Assembly: GCA_964195005.1 (NCBI GenBank)
Contig: CAXMOO010000198.1
Location: 1-34,695, forward strand
DNA length: 34,695 nucleotides
Direction: 5' to 3'
DNA from: JAUXLW01 sp964195005
Lineage (GTDB): Bacteria > Actinomycetota > Acidimicrobiia > Spongiisociales > SHLN01
Below are positions 1 to 7,907 of this stretch, piece after piece. Below the pieces are notes generated by a model. That model was not told the origin of the DNA. It worked only from the letters and a program-made list of their open reading frames with translations, and did not search any database. The stretch's first letter is position 1. Every line of letters starts with the position of its first letter. The translations under genes were made by a program, and so were the position numbers.

Positions 1-26
1 TGAGCCGCCGAACCGAAGGGCGGAAT

Positions 27-572
27 GTGACGTTCGATCCCTGGCAGTCGCTCCTCGAGGCGGCCCGGGCCGGCGCAGAATGGGCCTGGGGGGACATATA
101 TCGGGCATACGCGCCCAAGGTCCGGGGGTATGCCGCTTCCCAGGGCGTGGCCGATCCAGATGATCTCGTGGGTGAAGTATTCCTGCAGGTCGTGCGGAAC
201 CTCGACACTTTCACCGGGGACGAGGCGGGGTTTCGGTCCTGGCTGTTCACGATCGTCCATCGTCGCGTGCTCGACGCCCGACGTCGCGCCCGGAGGCGCC
301 CCGAAGAGCTGGACGGCGTGCGGCCCGATTCCAGGACTGCCCCGGCCGCCGAGGATCTGGCTCTCGTCGGCCTGGGAGACGAAAAGCTGACGGAGGGTCT
401 CGCATTGCTCACCACCGACCAGAGCCGCGTGCTCGCGCTTCGCGTCGTAGCCGACCTCTCCGTGGAGGAAGTCGCCGGGATCCTCGGTAAGAGACGTGGA
501 GCCGTCAAAGCGCTCCAGCACAGGGCGATCGAACGTCTTCGGAAGAGCGTTGAGGAGCCCGTAACCAAATGA
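27..572 (+). CDS. ECF-type RNA polymerase sigma factor
   Basis: A 181-residue sigma-70 family protein that would direct RNA polymerase to a dedicated promoter set. A region-2 domain lies at about residues 20-90 (WGDIYRAYAPKV, then DPDDLVGEVFLQV, then FRSWLFTIVHRRVLDARRR). A region-4 helix-turn-helix lies at about 122-176 (LSVEEVAGILGKRRGAVKAL, HRAIERLRK). The size and two-domain layout are those of ECF sigma factors; regions 1 and 3 are absent. Translation starts at GTG 27, with a GGCGGA-like ribosome site just upstream. The gene overlaps the next one by 4 bp (ATGA), the usual arrangement for a sigma factor and its anti-sigma factor. The specific stimulus and regulon cannot be read from the sequence. 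The family call is firm. Confidence 0.93.
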   Translation: MTFDPWQSLLEAARAGAEWAWGDIYRAYAPKVRGYAASQGVADPDDLVGEVFLQVVRNLDTFTGDEAGFRSWLFTIVHRRVLDARRRARRRPEELDGVRPDSRTAPAAEDLALVGLGDEKLTEGLALLTTDQSRVLALRVVADLSVEEVAGILGKRRGAVKALQHRAIERLRKSVEEPVTK

Positions 573-595
573 GTGACCGCGACGATTACAGGGAT
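559..595 (+). repeat. 37-bp imperfect direct repeat, copy 1
   Basis: This stretch spans the sigma/anti-sigma stop-start junction. It matches 1947-1983 at 29 of 37 ungapped positions, including an identical 12-mer CCGTAACCAAAT at the left end. Confidence 0.55.
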
Positions 596-1306
596 GAGAT
601 GGCTAAAAAGCACTTGAACGACGAGCTGCTGGACTTGCTCCCCGCAAGTGGCGCAATCGCGGGTTCCCGGCCCCCGGTCGCCGAGTTCCTACTGCAGCTG
701 CAATCGCTGGGGGAAATACCTCTCGACAGCGCCGTCGTAACGCGCCACGTGGCCATGCTCGCAGACGAAGCGGTCCCTTTCCCGGTGGTAGACCCTGTTG
801 CTCAGGGCTCCACCGGGCCGCTTCTCCGCCGGTGGAGGACCGCATTGGCGACCCTTATGTCTGGTTTTATGCTGAATGCCCTCATTGGAGTGGCAGCGTT
901 TGCCGCAGTCGGCACCGGTGCTGCGGTTGCCGCTGATGGTGCCTCACCCGGAGACGTCCTCTATGGGCTGGACCGTGCCCTCGAGAGAGTGGGGATCAAC
1001 GATGGACATGCTGAGGAGCGGATGGAAGAGGCAATGGCCCTGGTCGATCGTGGCGAGCACCGCCGTGCCCTGGAGACGGTGGAAGAGGCGATCGGGAGCC
1101 TGGTGGACGATTCGGCTAATGCCTCGGCCCTGGAGGCGCTGCAAAACGCTTCCGATCAGATCGCCACCGTCCGTAGCACCGAATCGTCTGGGTATCAGGA
1201 CACTCAGCTGTTCCGTGATCAAGTCGTCGGCCTGCTCGGCATCATCGCCGATGAGGTGGAGAACGGCACGGTCAACAACGGTGTCCGGAATCGCTCAGGC
1301 CGTTAG
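569..1306 (+). CDS. Membrane-anchored putative anti-sigma factor, DUF5667-like
   Basis: A 245-residue protein encoded directly after the sigma factor with a 4-bp overlap, so it probably restrains that sigma factor. The N-terminal ~90 residues would be cytoplasmic and lack a zinc-finger CxxC/HxxxC motif. One membrane segment lies at about residues 93-122. The segment that follows (ASPGDVLYGLDRALERV, then HAEERMEEAMALVDRG) resembles the extracytoplasmic DUF5667 domain found beside actinobacterial sigma factors. The stop at 1304 looks premature: the +1 frame stays open to 1457 and continues with a Gly/Pro-rich tail. Deleting one base near 1286 would join the two. The anti-sigma role is inferred from position; the membrane topology is seen directly. 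Confidence 0.8.
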   Translation: MSDRDDYRDEMAKKHLNDELLDLLPASGAIAGSRPPVAEFLLQLQSLGEIPLDSAVVTRHVAMLADEAVPFPVVDPVAQGSTGPLLRRWRTALATLMSGFMLNALIGVAAFAAVGTGAAVAADGASPGDVLYGLDRALERVGINDGHAEERMEEAMALVDRGEHRRALETVEEAIGSLVDDSANASALEALQNASDQIATVRSTESSGYQDTQLFRDQVVGLLGIIADEVENGTVNNGVRNRSGR

Positions 1307-1457
1307 CGAGTTCTCCACCACCGCCCAGGGTTTCGCCGAGGGCCGCGGTCGCGGGCCAGATGGAGGCGGGCTCCCCGGCTCGGAGGCACCGCCGGGTCAA
1401 TCGGAGTCGCCGCCGGGCAGCAAGCCCGACACCCCGGGGCGGCCCGACCAGCCCTAG
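1287..1457 (+). other. Out-of-frame C-terminal tail of the anti-sigma-like protein
   Basis: The +1 frame carries 56 codons beginning GIAQAVSEFSTTAQGFAEGRG and continuing as a Pro/Gly-rich tail to a TAG at 1455-1457. Codons here are GC-rich at the third position, like genuine genes of this window. There is no start codon or ribosome site of its own. Skipping C1286 joins Val-239 of the upstream frame directly to this tail. Either the reference carries a one-base insertion, or the gene is genuinely frameshifted, or there is programmed +1 slippage. No classical slippery site is obvious. Confidence 0.5.
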
Positions 1458-1507
1458 AACCGCGTCGGCCGATTCAGTTTGAGCCTGGCAGCGCCGATAG
1501 GACCAGG

Positions 1508-1945
1508 GTGTCTAGCCGTCTCATCCCTGTGTTCATCGGCGCGGTCGTGCTTGCTGCCTGCGGGTCGGACGCTGCCGACCAGCCGGCCCCCTCTCCCGCG
1601 GCGTCGACGACCACGGTTGCCCTATCTGCCGGCACACCGGGCCCCCTACCCGAGGCTCCAACAGCCATACCCGACTTCACCCGGTTCATAGCTGCGGTCG
1701 ACACTGCCCTCTCCGACACCTCATATGCCGGTGCCGCGCTCACCGACCCCGAGGTGTTCATCGCCACGGGCCGGCTGTTCTGCGAGTTGCTAGACGACGG
1801 AATGACTACGGATGGCATCCTCGCTGAGCACCTGGACGCATTGGCGGCCGTGAATGCTGGTGACGTAACAGACGCCGACGCCACCGCCACCGGTGTTGTG
1901 CTCGGGGTGTCCACCGAGGTCATTTGTCCGCAACATGCTGGATAG
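1508..1945 (+). CDS. Small secreted lipoprotein of unknown function
   Basis: A 145-residue protein with a signal peptide that ends in a lipobox (VVLAAC, Cys-18), so it should be lipid-anchored on the outer face of the membrane. A Ser/Thr/Pro/Ala-rich linker follows to about residue 55. The remaining ~90 residues are a mostly helical domain with two more cysteines (LFCELL and VICPQ) that could form a disulfide. Translation begins at GTG 1508; the upstream AGGACC is only a weak ribosome site. It lies about 50 bp after the frameshifted anti-sigma tail and in the same direction, so it probably belongs to the sigma-factor operon. I do not recognise the family. Confidence 0.75.
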   Translation: MSSRLIPVFIGAVVLAACGSDAADQPAPSPAASTTTVALSAGTPGPLPEAPTAIPDFTRFIAAVDTALSDTSYAGAALTDPEVFIATGRLFCELLDDGMTTDGILAEHLDALAAVNAGDVTDADATATGVVLGVSTEVICPQHAG

Positions 1946-1946
1946 G

Positions 1947-1983
1947 CCGTAACCAAATCGCCTACCGCGGCGATTGCAGAGAT
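1947..1983 (+). repeat. 37-bp imperfect direct repeat, copy 2
   Basis: This lies immediately after the lipoprotein stop codon and resembles the sigma/anti-sigma junction at 559-595 (29 of 37 matches). The ATG of copy 1 is ATC here, so it is not a start. It may be a relic of a duplicated gene junction. Confidence 0.5.
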
Positions 1984-2011
1984 AGCGGACCAGCCGAAAC
2001 GGATAAGGAAC

Positions 2012-2515
2012 ATGAACACACCCCACTACACGAGACGAGTCGCCACAGTTGGAATCTCATGGGCACTTGCCATGGCTCTGGCTGTACCGGCCGTCTTCGC
2101 CACCCCGCCCGAAAACGTCCTCGAGCGCGCCCGCCAGGCGGTCGCAAAGGGCCAGCAGGCCGCCAACGATCTTGCCGACGTCGGCGGCGCTGGTAGTGAG
2201 CAGAAGGCAAAGGGTCTCGAGAACGCGAGTGCGGCGATAGAGGCCGCGGTCGCCCGCCAAGCCGATCGTGAAGGCACAGAGTTCCCGGGGAACGGCAGGG
2301 CGTTAGGCCGAGGTCATTCCGAGCTCGTTCATCAGTACCTTGCACGCGGCATGTCACCATCAGAGCTCCCCTCCCACAGTGAGGCGGTCAGTGCCCTCGC
2401 CAGCGCATACGAGAAGGTAAAGGCCGATCATCCCGGGCAGGGTGAGGGTCTCGAAAAGGAGAAGCCCGCCAGGGGCGCCGATGATGGCAACGAGGCCGAA
2501 TCCGGCGACGACTGA
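2012..2515 (+). CDS. Secreted helical protein of unknown function
   Basis: A 167-residue protein. Residues 1-31 form a signal peptide (basic start, hydrophobic GISWALAMALAVPAVFA, Ala-x-Ala cut site). The mature part is Ala/Glu/Lys-rich and predicted helical (ENVLERARQAVAKGQQAANDL, then SAAIEAAVARQADREG). It ends in a strongly acidic, low-complexity tail (about residues 145-167). The start at ATG 2012 is supported by the ribosome site AAGGA just upstream. It is the last co-directional gene after the sigma factor, and so is a candidate member of the same operon or regulon. No enzymatic motif is visible and I do not recognise the family. Confidence 0.75.
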   Translation: MNTPHYTRRVATVGISWALAMALAVPAVFATPPENVLERARQAVAKGQQAANDLADVGGAGSEQKAKGLENASAAIEAAVARQADREGTEFPGNGRALGRGHSELVHQYLARGMSPSELPSHSEAVSALASAYEKVKADHPGQGEGLEKEKPARGADDGNEAESGDD

Positions 2516-2594
2516 GTACGGCTTTGGTCCCCTACAGCGAGCACTAGAAGTCTTCCCTCAATGGCCGAGCAGCGTTCACAGAGAGTCCAACGGG

Positions 2595-3554
2595 CTAGGT
2601 CCCGCCGTGGTCTGCGTCGTCCGGGTTGGTCGACGACGGATCGTGCGGGCCACCCGGGTGGGGCCACATCTTTTCCACTTCGGCGTTGAACTCGGCTCCC
2701 AGCAGGACGGCGATGGATGTGACATATAGCCACAGCAACACAACCAGTGGAGCGATGAACACGCTGTAGGCCGAGTTCCCCTCCAGGAATGTAATGGCGT
2801 AGATCCGCAGCCCGAGGCTGCCGAGCATCCACACGGCTAAGGCGAGGATCGCGCCGGGGATGTCACGGCGCCAGGTCGTGACCTGGGGCGGGGCGACGTG
2901 GTACATCCAGGTGAGCAGAACGATTCCCAGCGTCGCGACGACCGGCCAATAGAGAATCGACCAGACGGTCTCGAAGATTTGCTCCGCGCCGAAATTATCC
3001 GCCAATGCGGCTCCAAAGCGCGGCCCCACCACAAGTAGAGGCAGCAGCACGACCATGGCTACTATCCCGGCCACGGTGAGCCCGAGGCCGACTAGGGTCC
3101 TGCGTTTCCAGTCGCGGTGATCCTCGAGGTCGTAGGCGATGGTGACGGCTTCGACGATGACACGCGCAGCCCGCGACCCGGACCAGAGGGCGATGATCCC
3201 GGCAAAGGTGAGAACGTCGGCCCGCCCTTGCTGCAAGAGATCGTCGATGGCCGGTTCGATAGTCTCTTCGATTGTGGCGGCGCTGAAGATGTTGTCGGCC
3301 CAATCGAGCAGCTGGTCGGTGATGTCGGCCACCGTCCCTGGCCCACCGATGTCACCGACGTAGCCGAGGATGCCAAGGACCACCAGCAGCAGTGGGGGCA
3401 GCGAAAGCACGAAGTAGAAGGCCACCTCGGCCGCCAGCCCGGGAACGCGATCATCGAGTGAGTCGCGGACGGTTCTGTCCGCCAGCGTCGCGGCCAGCCG
3501 CGAGCGCCGTACGATCTCGTCGCTCACCTCAGACAGTTTCGAAGATTCGGTCAC
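2595..3554 (-). CDS. YihY/virulence factor BrkB family membrane protein
   Basis: A 319-residue polytopic inner-membrane protein. After a ~35-residue cytoplasmic N-terminus come the family's features: DRVPGLAAEVAFYFVLSLPPLLLVVLGILG (first membrane segment), SGSRAARVIVEAVTIAYDLED, and four later membrane segments, for about six in all. The C-terminal ~45 residues are hydrophilic and acidic. Family members were once described as RNase BN, but that activity belongs to another protein; their function is not established. The GTG start at 3554 is supported by a TACCTT hexamer 6 nt upstream and no ribosome site, implying a leaderless message. It is transcribed divergently from the antiporter gene. 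Confidence 0.9.
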   Translation of the reverse strand: MTESSKLSEVSDEIVRRSRLAATLADRTVRDSLDDRVPGLAAEVAFYFVLSLPPLLLVVLGILGYVGDIGGPGTVADITDQLLDWADNIFSAATIEETIEPAIDDLLQQGRADVLTFAGIIALWSGSRAARVIVEAVTIAYDLEDHRDWKRRTLVGLGLTVAGIVAMVVLLPLLVVGPRFGAALADNFGAEQIFETVWSILYWPVVATLGIVLLTWMYHVAPPQVTTWRRDIPGAILALAVWMLGSLGLRIYAITFLEGNSAYSVFIAPLVVLLWLYVTSIAVLLGAEFNAEVEKMWPHPGGPHDPSSTNPDDADHGGT

Positions 3555-3560
3555 CGGCTC

Positions 3561-3566
3561 AAGGTA
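3561..3566 (-). promoter_or_regulatory. -10 box for the BrkB gene (leaderless)
   Basis: TACCTT on the minus strand ends 6 nt before the GTG start codon. No convincing -35 box is visible. Confidence 0.45.
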
Positions 3567-3682
3567 GCCGGTCCATGGGATCGGGCGAACTAGTGGCCCG
3601 GCGGGCCCGTTGTGGCACCAGCATCGTCCACAGGCCGATGAGAGGAAGCCGGCAGTTCTCGCGGGAGTGTCGGACGCCTGCG

Positions 3683-3688
3683 TACACT
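3683..3688 (+). promoter_or_regulatory. -10 box for the antiporter gene (leaderless)
   Basis: TACACT ends 10 nt before ATG 3699, and there is no ribosome site in that space. No clear -35 box is visible. Confidence 0.45.
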
Positions 3689-3698
3689 GCTTAGCCCC

Positions 3699-5390
3699 AT
3701 GGACCTGCCGCTGATTGTCGCCGCCGAGGAGGCCGAGCTCCTCGATACAGAGGTCAGCATCGTGCTGTTGCTGGTCGTCGCTGCCGCTGTTGCTGTGGCG
3801 GTTCGTCGCGTCCGCCTCCCATACACGGTGGCCCTGGTTGTAGTGGGGCTCGGGCTGGCGTTTCTACCCGCCGACGTCATCCAGATCGATGTGAGTTCCG
3901 ACCTTATCTTGGCCGTCCTGGTGCCGCCGCTGCTGTTCGAAGCAACCCTTCACATCTCGTGGGGCTATCTCCGGCGGGACCTGGCGCCGGTCCTGCTCTT
4001 CGCGATCGTCGGGACGCTCCTCGGGGCCTTCGTGGTCGGCGGGCTCGTCACTTTGCTGGTCGATGGCGTCCCCTGGGCGGCGGCTGTGGCATTCGGGGCC
4101 CTGATCTCGGCGACCGACCCGGTTGCCGTGATCGCGTTCTTCCGGTCGATCGGGGTGCCGAAGCGACTGACGATCCTGGTCGAAGGAGAGAGCCTGTTCA
4201 ACGACGGCGTGGCCTTCGTAGTGTTCATCCTTGCTCTGGCGGCGGTCGGGCCGGACGCGAGCTTTTCGATTGGCGAGGCGGTGGGGCAGTTCTTCGTCGA
4301 TGCATTCGGTGGCCTGGCCATCGGTTTGATTCTCGGCTACGTGGTTTCGTCGCTGATTCTCAAGAACCTCGACGACCATCTCATCGAAACTGTCGTCACC
4401 GTGGCGCTCGCCTTTGGCTCTTTCGTGTTGGCCGAAGAGTTTGGTCCGTTTTTCGACCTCGCGGACGTGCGCCTGAGCGGCCTCCTTGCCGTTGTCGCCG
4501 CCGGCCTGATGGTCGGCAACGTCGGGCTGCGCAACACATCGCCTACCACCCGGCTCACGCTGGAGAATTTCTGGGAGTTCCTGGCGTTCGTGGCCAACTC
4601 GCTGGTCTTTCTGCTGCTCGGATTGCAGATCCACGTCAGCGACCTCTGGGACCAGGCCGACGCCGTGCTGGTGGCGCTGGTGGCCATCCAGGTGACCAGG
4701 CTTGTGGTTGTGTACGGCCTGGGGACCGTCCACGGCCTTGTCCAACCGGAGCGGAAAATACCAAGGCGCTACCAGCATGTGATGTTCTGGGGCGGCCTCC
4801 GCGGGGCTATCTCGGTTGCTCTCGCTTTGAGCCTGGTGGGCGAGCTGGACACTCTCGGCGCGGAACTGGTGTCCACGCTCCAGGTGATGACGTTCGGCGT
4901 GGTGCTCTTCACGCTATTGGTCCAGGGCATCACTATTGAGCGGCTCATCAAGCGTCTCGGGCTGGCTTCCAAGCCGGTCGAGCAGGTCGAGCAGCAGCGC
5001 CGCCAGGCCCGCATCTATGCGCAGCGGGCCGGGCTGGATGAGCTGGAGCGGCTGCATCGCCAGGGCATTCTCTTCCGGGATCTATACGAGGCGATGGCCA
5101 CCCTGTACGAAGGAGAGCTGGCGCGCGACGGGGAGGCCCTGCGGGACCACCTGCGCCGCTATCCGGAGCTGGAGACCGACATGTACATAAAGGCGCGGGC
5201 CGACACTCTCAGAGCGGAGCGCAGTGCCCTTCAGGACGCCGCTCGCAGAGGGCTGATTGCGGATGAGGTGCTGACCGAGCTGACGGCCGAGATCAACGAT
5301 CACCTCGCCGCCCTGGAATTCATTGAGGGCGATGCCCGTCAAGGCGATATCGTCCAGGTGCCGTACGAGGAGGAGGGGGACCGTGACTGA
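3699..5390 (+). CDS. CPA1-family Na+/H+ antiporter (NhaP/NHE type)
   Basis: A 563-residue monovalent cation/proton antiporter. About twelve membrane segments occupy residues 18-410. Family signatures are present: LLFEATLH (79-86), the ion-binding ATDPVA motif (138-143) with its Asp, EGESLFNDG (162-170), and a late GGLRGAISVALAL segment with the conserved Arg. A hydrophilic C-terminal tail of about 140 residues is rich in Arg and Glu and predicted helical, probably cytoplasmic and regulatory. It should exchange cytoplasmic Na+ (or K+) for protons, in pH and salt homeostasis. The gene overlaps the UspA-like gene by 8 bp, suggesting translational coupling and a shared stress role. The cation preference cannot be read from the sequence. 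Confidence 0.93.
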   Translation: MDLPLIVAAEEAELLDTEVSIVLLLVVAAAVAVAVRRVRLPYTVALVVVGLGLAFLPADVIQIDVSSDLILAVLVPPLLFEATLHISWGYLRRDLAPVLLFAIVGTLLGAFVVGGLVTLLVDGVPWAAAVAFGALISATDPVAVIAFFRSIGVPKRLTILVEGESLFNDGVAFVVFILALAAVGPDASFSIGEAVGQFFVDAFGGLAIGLILGYVVSSLILKNLDDHLIETVVTVALAFGSFVLAEEFGPFFDLADVRLSGLLAVVAAGLMVGNVGLRNTSPTTRLTLENFWEFLAFVANSLVFLLLGLQIHVSDLWDQADAVLVALVAIQVTRLVVVYGLGTVHGLVQPERKIPRRYQHVMFWGGLRGAISVALALSLVGELDTLGAELVSTLQVMTFGVVLFTLLVQGITIERLIKRLGLASKPVEQVEQQRRQARIYAQRAGLDELERLHRQGILFRDLYEAMATLYEGELARDGEALRDHLRRYPELETDMYIKARADTLRAERSALQDAARRGLIADEVLTELTAEINDHLAALEFIEGDARQGDIVQVPYEEEGDRD

Positions 5391-5817
5391 CGTTGTGTGT
5401 GCGATCCGGGGTGGCCCCGGCAGCTATCAGACTCGCCTCGCCGCCCTCAAGCACGCCGCCGACAAGGGGTTGGCCGTGCATTTCCTGTCAGTCGTCGACC
5501 CCGTTGCCTACGAGCCACTCCATGAGGGTGAGCAGCACGCCATTCGGGCCGAGATGGCGTGGCGCGACCTGGCGATGGCGAACGCCACGGCAGCCCGTGC
5601 CGATCTTGGTGAGGTGCGTTTCACCGTCGCGGTCCGGGTGGGAGTGTTGGCGGACGCCATCGCCGCTTACGCCGGAGAAGTGGCAGCAGGATCGATCCTC
5701 GTCGGCAATCCGCGGTCGGCGACGGATGCCGTGCTCGCCGACGGCGGGGCCGGCCGGTTTGCCGAGGAGCTACGCCAGAGCACCGGGCTCCCGGTCATTG
5801 TTATGGCGCCGGATTAA
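5383..5817 (+). CDS. Universal stress protein (UspA) domain protein
   Basis: A 144-residue single-domain protein. Translation most likely starts at GTG 5383, because AGGAGGGGG lies 5-13 nt upstream; a longer open frame back to 5323 lies wholly inside the antiporter gene. The layout fits the Usp fold: a short first strand (TDVVCAIRGG), a helix (QTRLAALKHAADKG), a second strand (AVHFLSVVDP), and a late segment SILVGNPRS followed by STGLPVIVMAP. The usual nucleotide loop G-2x-G-9x-G(S/T) is only partly conserved (GNPRSATDAVLADGGAGRFAEEL), so ATP binding is uncertain. Coupling to the antiporter suggests it tunes transport, as Usp domains do for some cation carriers; that is inference. Confidence 0.8.
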   Translation: MTDVVCAIRGGPGSYQTRLAALKHAADKGLAVHFLSVVDPVAYEPLHEGEQHAIRAEMAWRDLAMANATAARADLGEVRFTVAVRVGVLADAIAAYAGEVAAGSILVGNPRSATDAVLADGGAGRFAEELRQSTGLPVIVMAPD

Positions 5818-5857
5818 CGAGCCTGAGATTCCTGACGTCGATTGCTCAGCCATTGAC

Positions 5858-6025
5858 CTAGTGGTCCGCCGCAGAAATAATCACCGCGTATCTCCGGCCC
5901 TCAACGCCCCTGGCTTCGACCTCTTCCTCGAAGCACGGATCAGGTGCGCCTTCGTCGGAGGTCTTTGCCAGATGACGCCGAGGCCTCGGAGATACGCGGG
6001 CGCCATCTCCACGACAGACCACTAG
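5858..6025. repeat. CTAG-bounded palindromic repeat, copy A (168 bp)
   Basis: This noncoding element has perfect 9-bp terminal inverted repeats (CTAGTGGTC at 5858-5866, GACCACTAG at 6017-6025). An inner 12-bp perfect inverted pair, CGCGTATCTCCG, lies at 5885-5896 and 5987-5998, and a small internal hairpin at 5914-5933 (CTTCGA/TCGAAG). It aligns end to end with 9555-9720. The right CTAG contains the stop codon of the kinase fusion gene. It encodes no plausible protein and looks like a MITE or REP-type element. As a strong hairpin between convergent genes it could also act as a terminator. Confidence 0.75.
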
Positions 6026-7830
6026 AAGAAGTTGGCGTCGTTGAGGTTGTCGAACAAGAGGTAGGCGAACACCGCGCCGCTACCGATCAGGAGGGAAGTA
6101 GTGGCGAGGCGTCGGGGGCTCCAACGTTGAATGCGGATGGGTGGGCATTCGGGCGCCAATGTGCGGAACTCATCGATGAGGTCACTTCCGGTGCGACGGC
6201 GGACCTCATTGAGCCCGACCCGTAGCTGGCGGGGGATCGTCACCCCGCGAGTAGCAGCAAAGGCTTCGGCGATATCGCGAGGGGCGAAGTGCTGGACTGC
6301 GTGCGTGTAGACCGTGGGCGCGTCCGTCTTCAGTGCCAGTAGCAACATCATGTTGGCCAGGTCGACGGCCTGACGCCACGGGGAGGGGTGAAGCATCGCG
6401 AAAGCAGTATCGATCAGGAACACCTCATCGTCGCGTACGAGCACGTTGGCCGGCTTGATATCACGATGCGCAAGCCCGGCATCCCACAGCTGGCGTACCA
6501 AATCCAGTGCATTGTGCATGAGTTCCTCGGACATCTCGACATCGTCGATTTCGGAGGCCTTGTCGATGAACTCGGTAACGAGCAGATACTCGCGGTCCTT
6601 TTGCACCTCAACGAAGCCGAACGGTCTGGGCACCGGCAGGCCGGCGTCGTACATCACCCGCAGCATGTAGTCCTCGTACTCCGCCAGGCGCCGCACCGAC
6701 CCGAAGGGGATCTCGTCCTCGAGCGATCCATACACCACTGAGCGAGAAGCCTTGTACCAGCGGTCCGAGCGGAGATGGTTGGTGGCATAGAGCTTGCCGA
6801 AGAGGTAGCCGTTGGGGTTGCCGGCAACCTGGATGCGCAACGGGGTAGACCCAGCTGAACCGTCCAGGCCATATGGCTTGAAATCCACCAACTCGCAGCC
6901 GAGCACATCACAGCCGAGCTGCTCGTGCAATGCTCGACGCACCGACCTGCTCGTCGGGCTCGATGTGTCGAGCAGCTGGTCTTCCAGTGCTGAGCGGATG
7001 GCCAGGTGACGGGCTCCATGAACCTTGAGATGGGCCGTTGGGCTTCGCGCGTAGGAAACGGGAAAAGCCATCGCCGGTACCAGCAACCGGAAGGCCCCGA
7101 TACCCACCGCAGCCGCCAACACTGCCCCGACCGCGATGTCGGAGGGATGTTCCACCCCCAGATACATCCGAGCGACTGCCAGCAGCCCCACGGCAGCGGC
7201 CGATGCAGTGAACCACAGGTTGCGTAGACGTCCCTTCGGGATCAGGGCATACCCCGCCACCACCAGCGTGATCGTGAGAGCGGCAACCGGCAGTGATGGG
7301 AACGGGAAATCAGGGTACGAGCCGAGGTTGGTGACGTTTGATGGCGGGACCCGTTCTACGGTGGTGGCAATTCGATTGGCGAAAAACTCGGCCGTGAGGA
7401 TGGCGCCCAGGCCGACGACCAGGTGGCGCCAGCGAAGGTAAGCGACAAGCACGCCGAGCATGCTCCACCGCAGAACACGTGTCGTCCACTCTGACCCGAG
7501 CGAGTTGAGCGCTTCCATTGTGGGAGTAACCGCTCGAGTACGGAACTCAGCGAACCAGTCGAGGACTGCCTCGTCCACGTCGATCCAGAAGTCGGCTACT
7601 CCGTCGAAGAAGATGCTCAGGACTGCCAGGGCCGCGGTTGTTGCACTAATCGTTGCCCAGAAAAGCAGTGCGCGATCAACGTCACGCATCAGCGGGGGCG
7701 GTTCACCGGACGGTCGCCTGCGGCGTTCGAGGACGGTGACACCCCCGATCCTGAGCCGGGTGTCCACCCCAACGTTGGCCAGGGAGGGACGCGCCGGCTC
7801 GGCATGGTCGGGAGATAACCGGGAGGCCAT
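6022..7830 (-). CDS. Degenerate PAP2-like membrane domain fused to a protein-kinase-like domain
   Basis: A 602-residue fusion. Residues ~52-255 form a PAP2-superfamily membrane domain with about six segments, but its catalytic motifs are eroded. Motif 1 is RIATTVER-VPP (153-163). Motif 2 reads PSLP (178-181) where active enzymes have PSGH. Motif 3 is RMYLGVEHPSD (221-231), with Glu-227 where the nucleophilic His is expected and a His one place later. Residues ~330-510 form a kinase-like fold resembling RIO or lipopolysaccharide kinases: FGKLYAT (Lys-346), LAHRDIKPANVLV (Asp-457, Asn-462) and FLIDTA (Asp-474) are intact. A last membrane segment lies at 576-597. It probably phosphorylates a lipid-linked or membrane substrate; this is inference. 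It follows the acyltransferase gene by 118 bp. Confidence 0.8.
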   Translation of the reverse strand: MASRLSPDHAEPARPSLANVGVDTRLRIGGVTVLERRRRPSGEPPPLMRDVDRALLFWATISATTAALAVLSIFFDGVADFWIDVDEAVLDWFAEFRTRAVTPTMEALNSLGSEWTTRVLRWSMLGVLVAYLRWRHLVVGLGAILTAEFFANRIATTVERVPPSNVTNLGSYPDFPFPSLPVAALTITLVVAGYALIPKGRLRNLWFTASAAAVGLLAVARMYLGVEHPSDIAVGAVLAAAVGIGAFRLLVPAMAFPVSYARSPTAHLKVHGARHLAIRSALEDQLLDTSSPTSRSVRRALHEQLGCDVLGCELVDFKPYGLDGSAGSTPLRIQVAGNPNGYLFGKLYATNHLRSDRWYKASRSVVYGSLEDEIPFGSVRRLAEYEDYMLRVMYDAGLPVPRPFGFVEVQKDREYLLVTEFIDKASEIDDVEMSEELMHNALDLVRQLWDAGLAHRDIKPANVLVRDDEVFLIDTAFAMLHPSPWRQAVDLANMMLLLALKTDAPTVYTHAVQHFAPRDIAEAFAATRGVTIPRQLRVGLNEVRRRTGSDLIDEFRTLAPECPPIRIQRWSPRRLATTSLLIGSGAVFAYLLFDNLNDANFF

Positions 7831-7885
7831 ATTGAGGTAACCCGCTTCTCGGTTGAGAGCTTCCGGAGGGGACCACCAGGCCCGG

Positions 7886-7907
7886 CTGACTGTCGGAATC
7901 CCGTCAG
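7886..7907 (-). other. Small inverted repeat in the leader of the kinase fusion gene
   Basis: CTGAC and GTCAG arms enclose 12 nt within the 118-bp gap between the acyltransferase stop and the fusion start. The gap also has CCGG-ended pairing next to it. It could be a weak terminator or a leader structure. It has no U-tract and I do not match it to a known riboswitch. Confidence 0.25.

Noticed and set aside
3590..3600. CTAGTGGCCCG as another end of the repeat family
   Set aside because: Only the first seven bases match strongly and there is no partner end or internal match nearby; chance is likely.
3864..4778. A long minus-strand open frame of 304 codons
   Set aside because: It lies entirely within the antiporter gene, is rich in charged low-complexity residues, and is a shadow of a high-GC coding sequence.
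5393..6025. A plus-strand open frame through the UspA gene and repeat copy A
   Set aside because: It is out of frame with the UspA domain, and its last third is just the palindromic repeat; it has no family resemblance.
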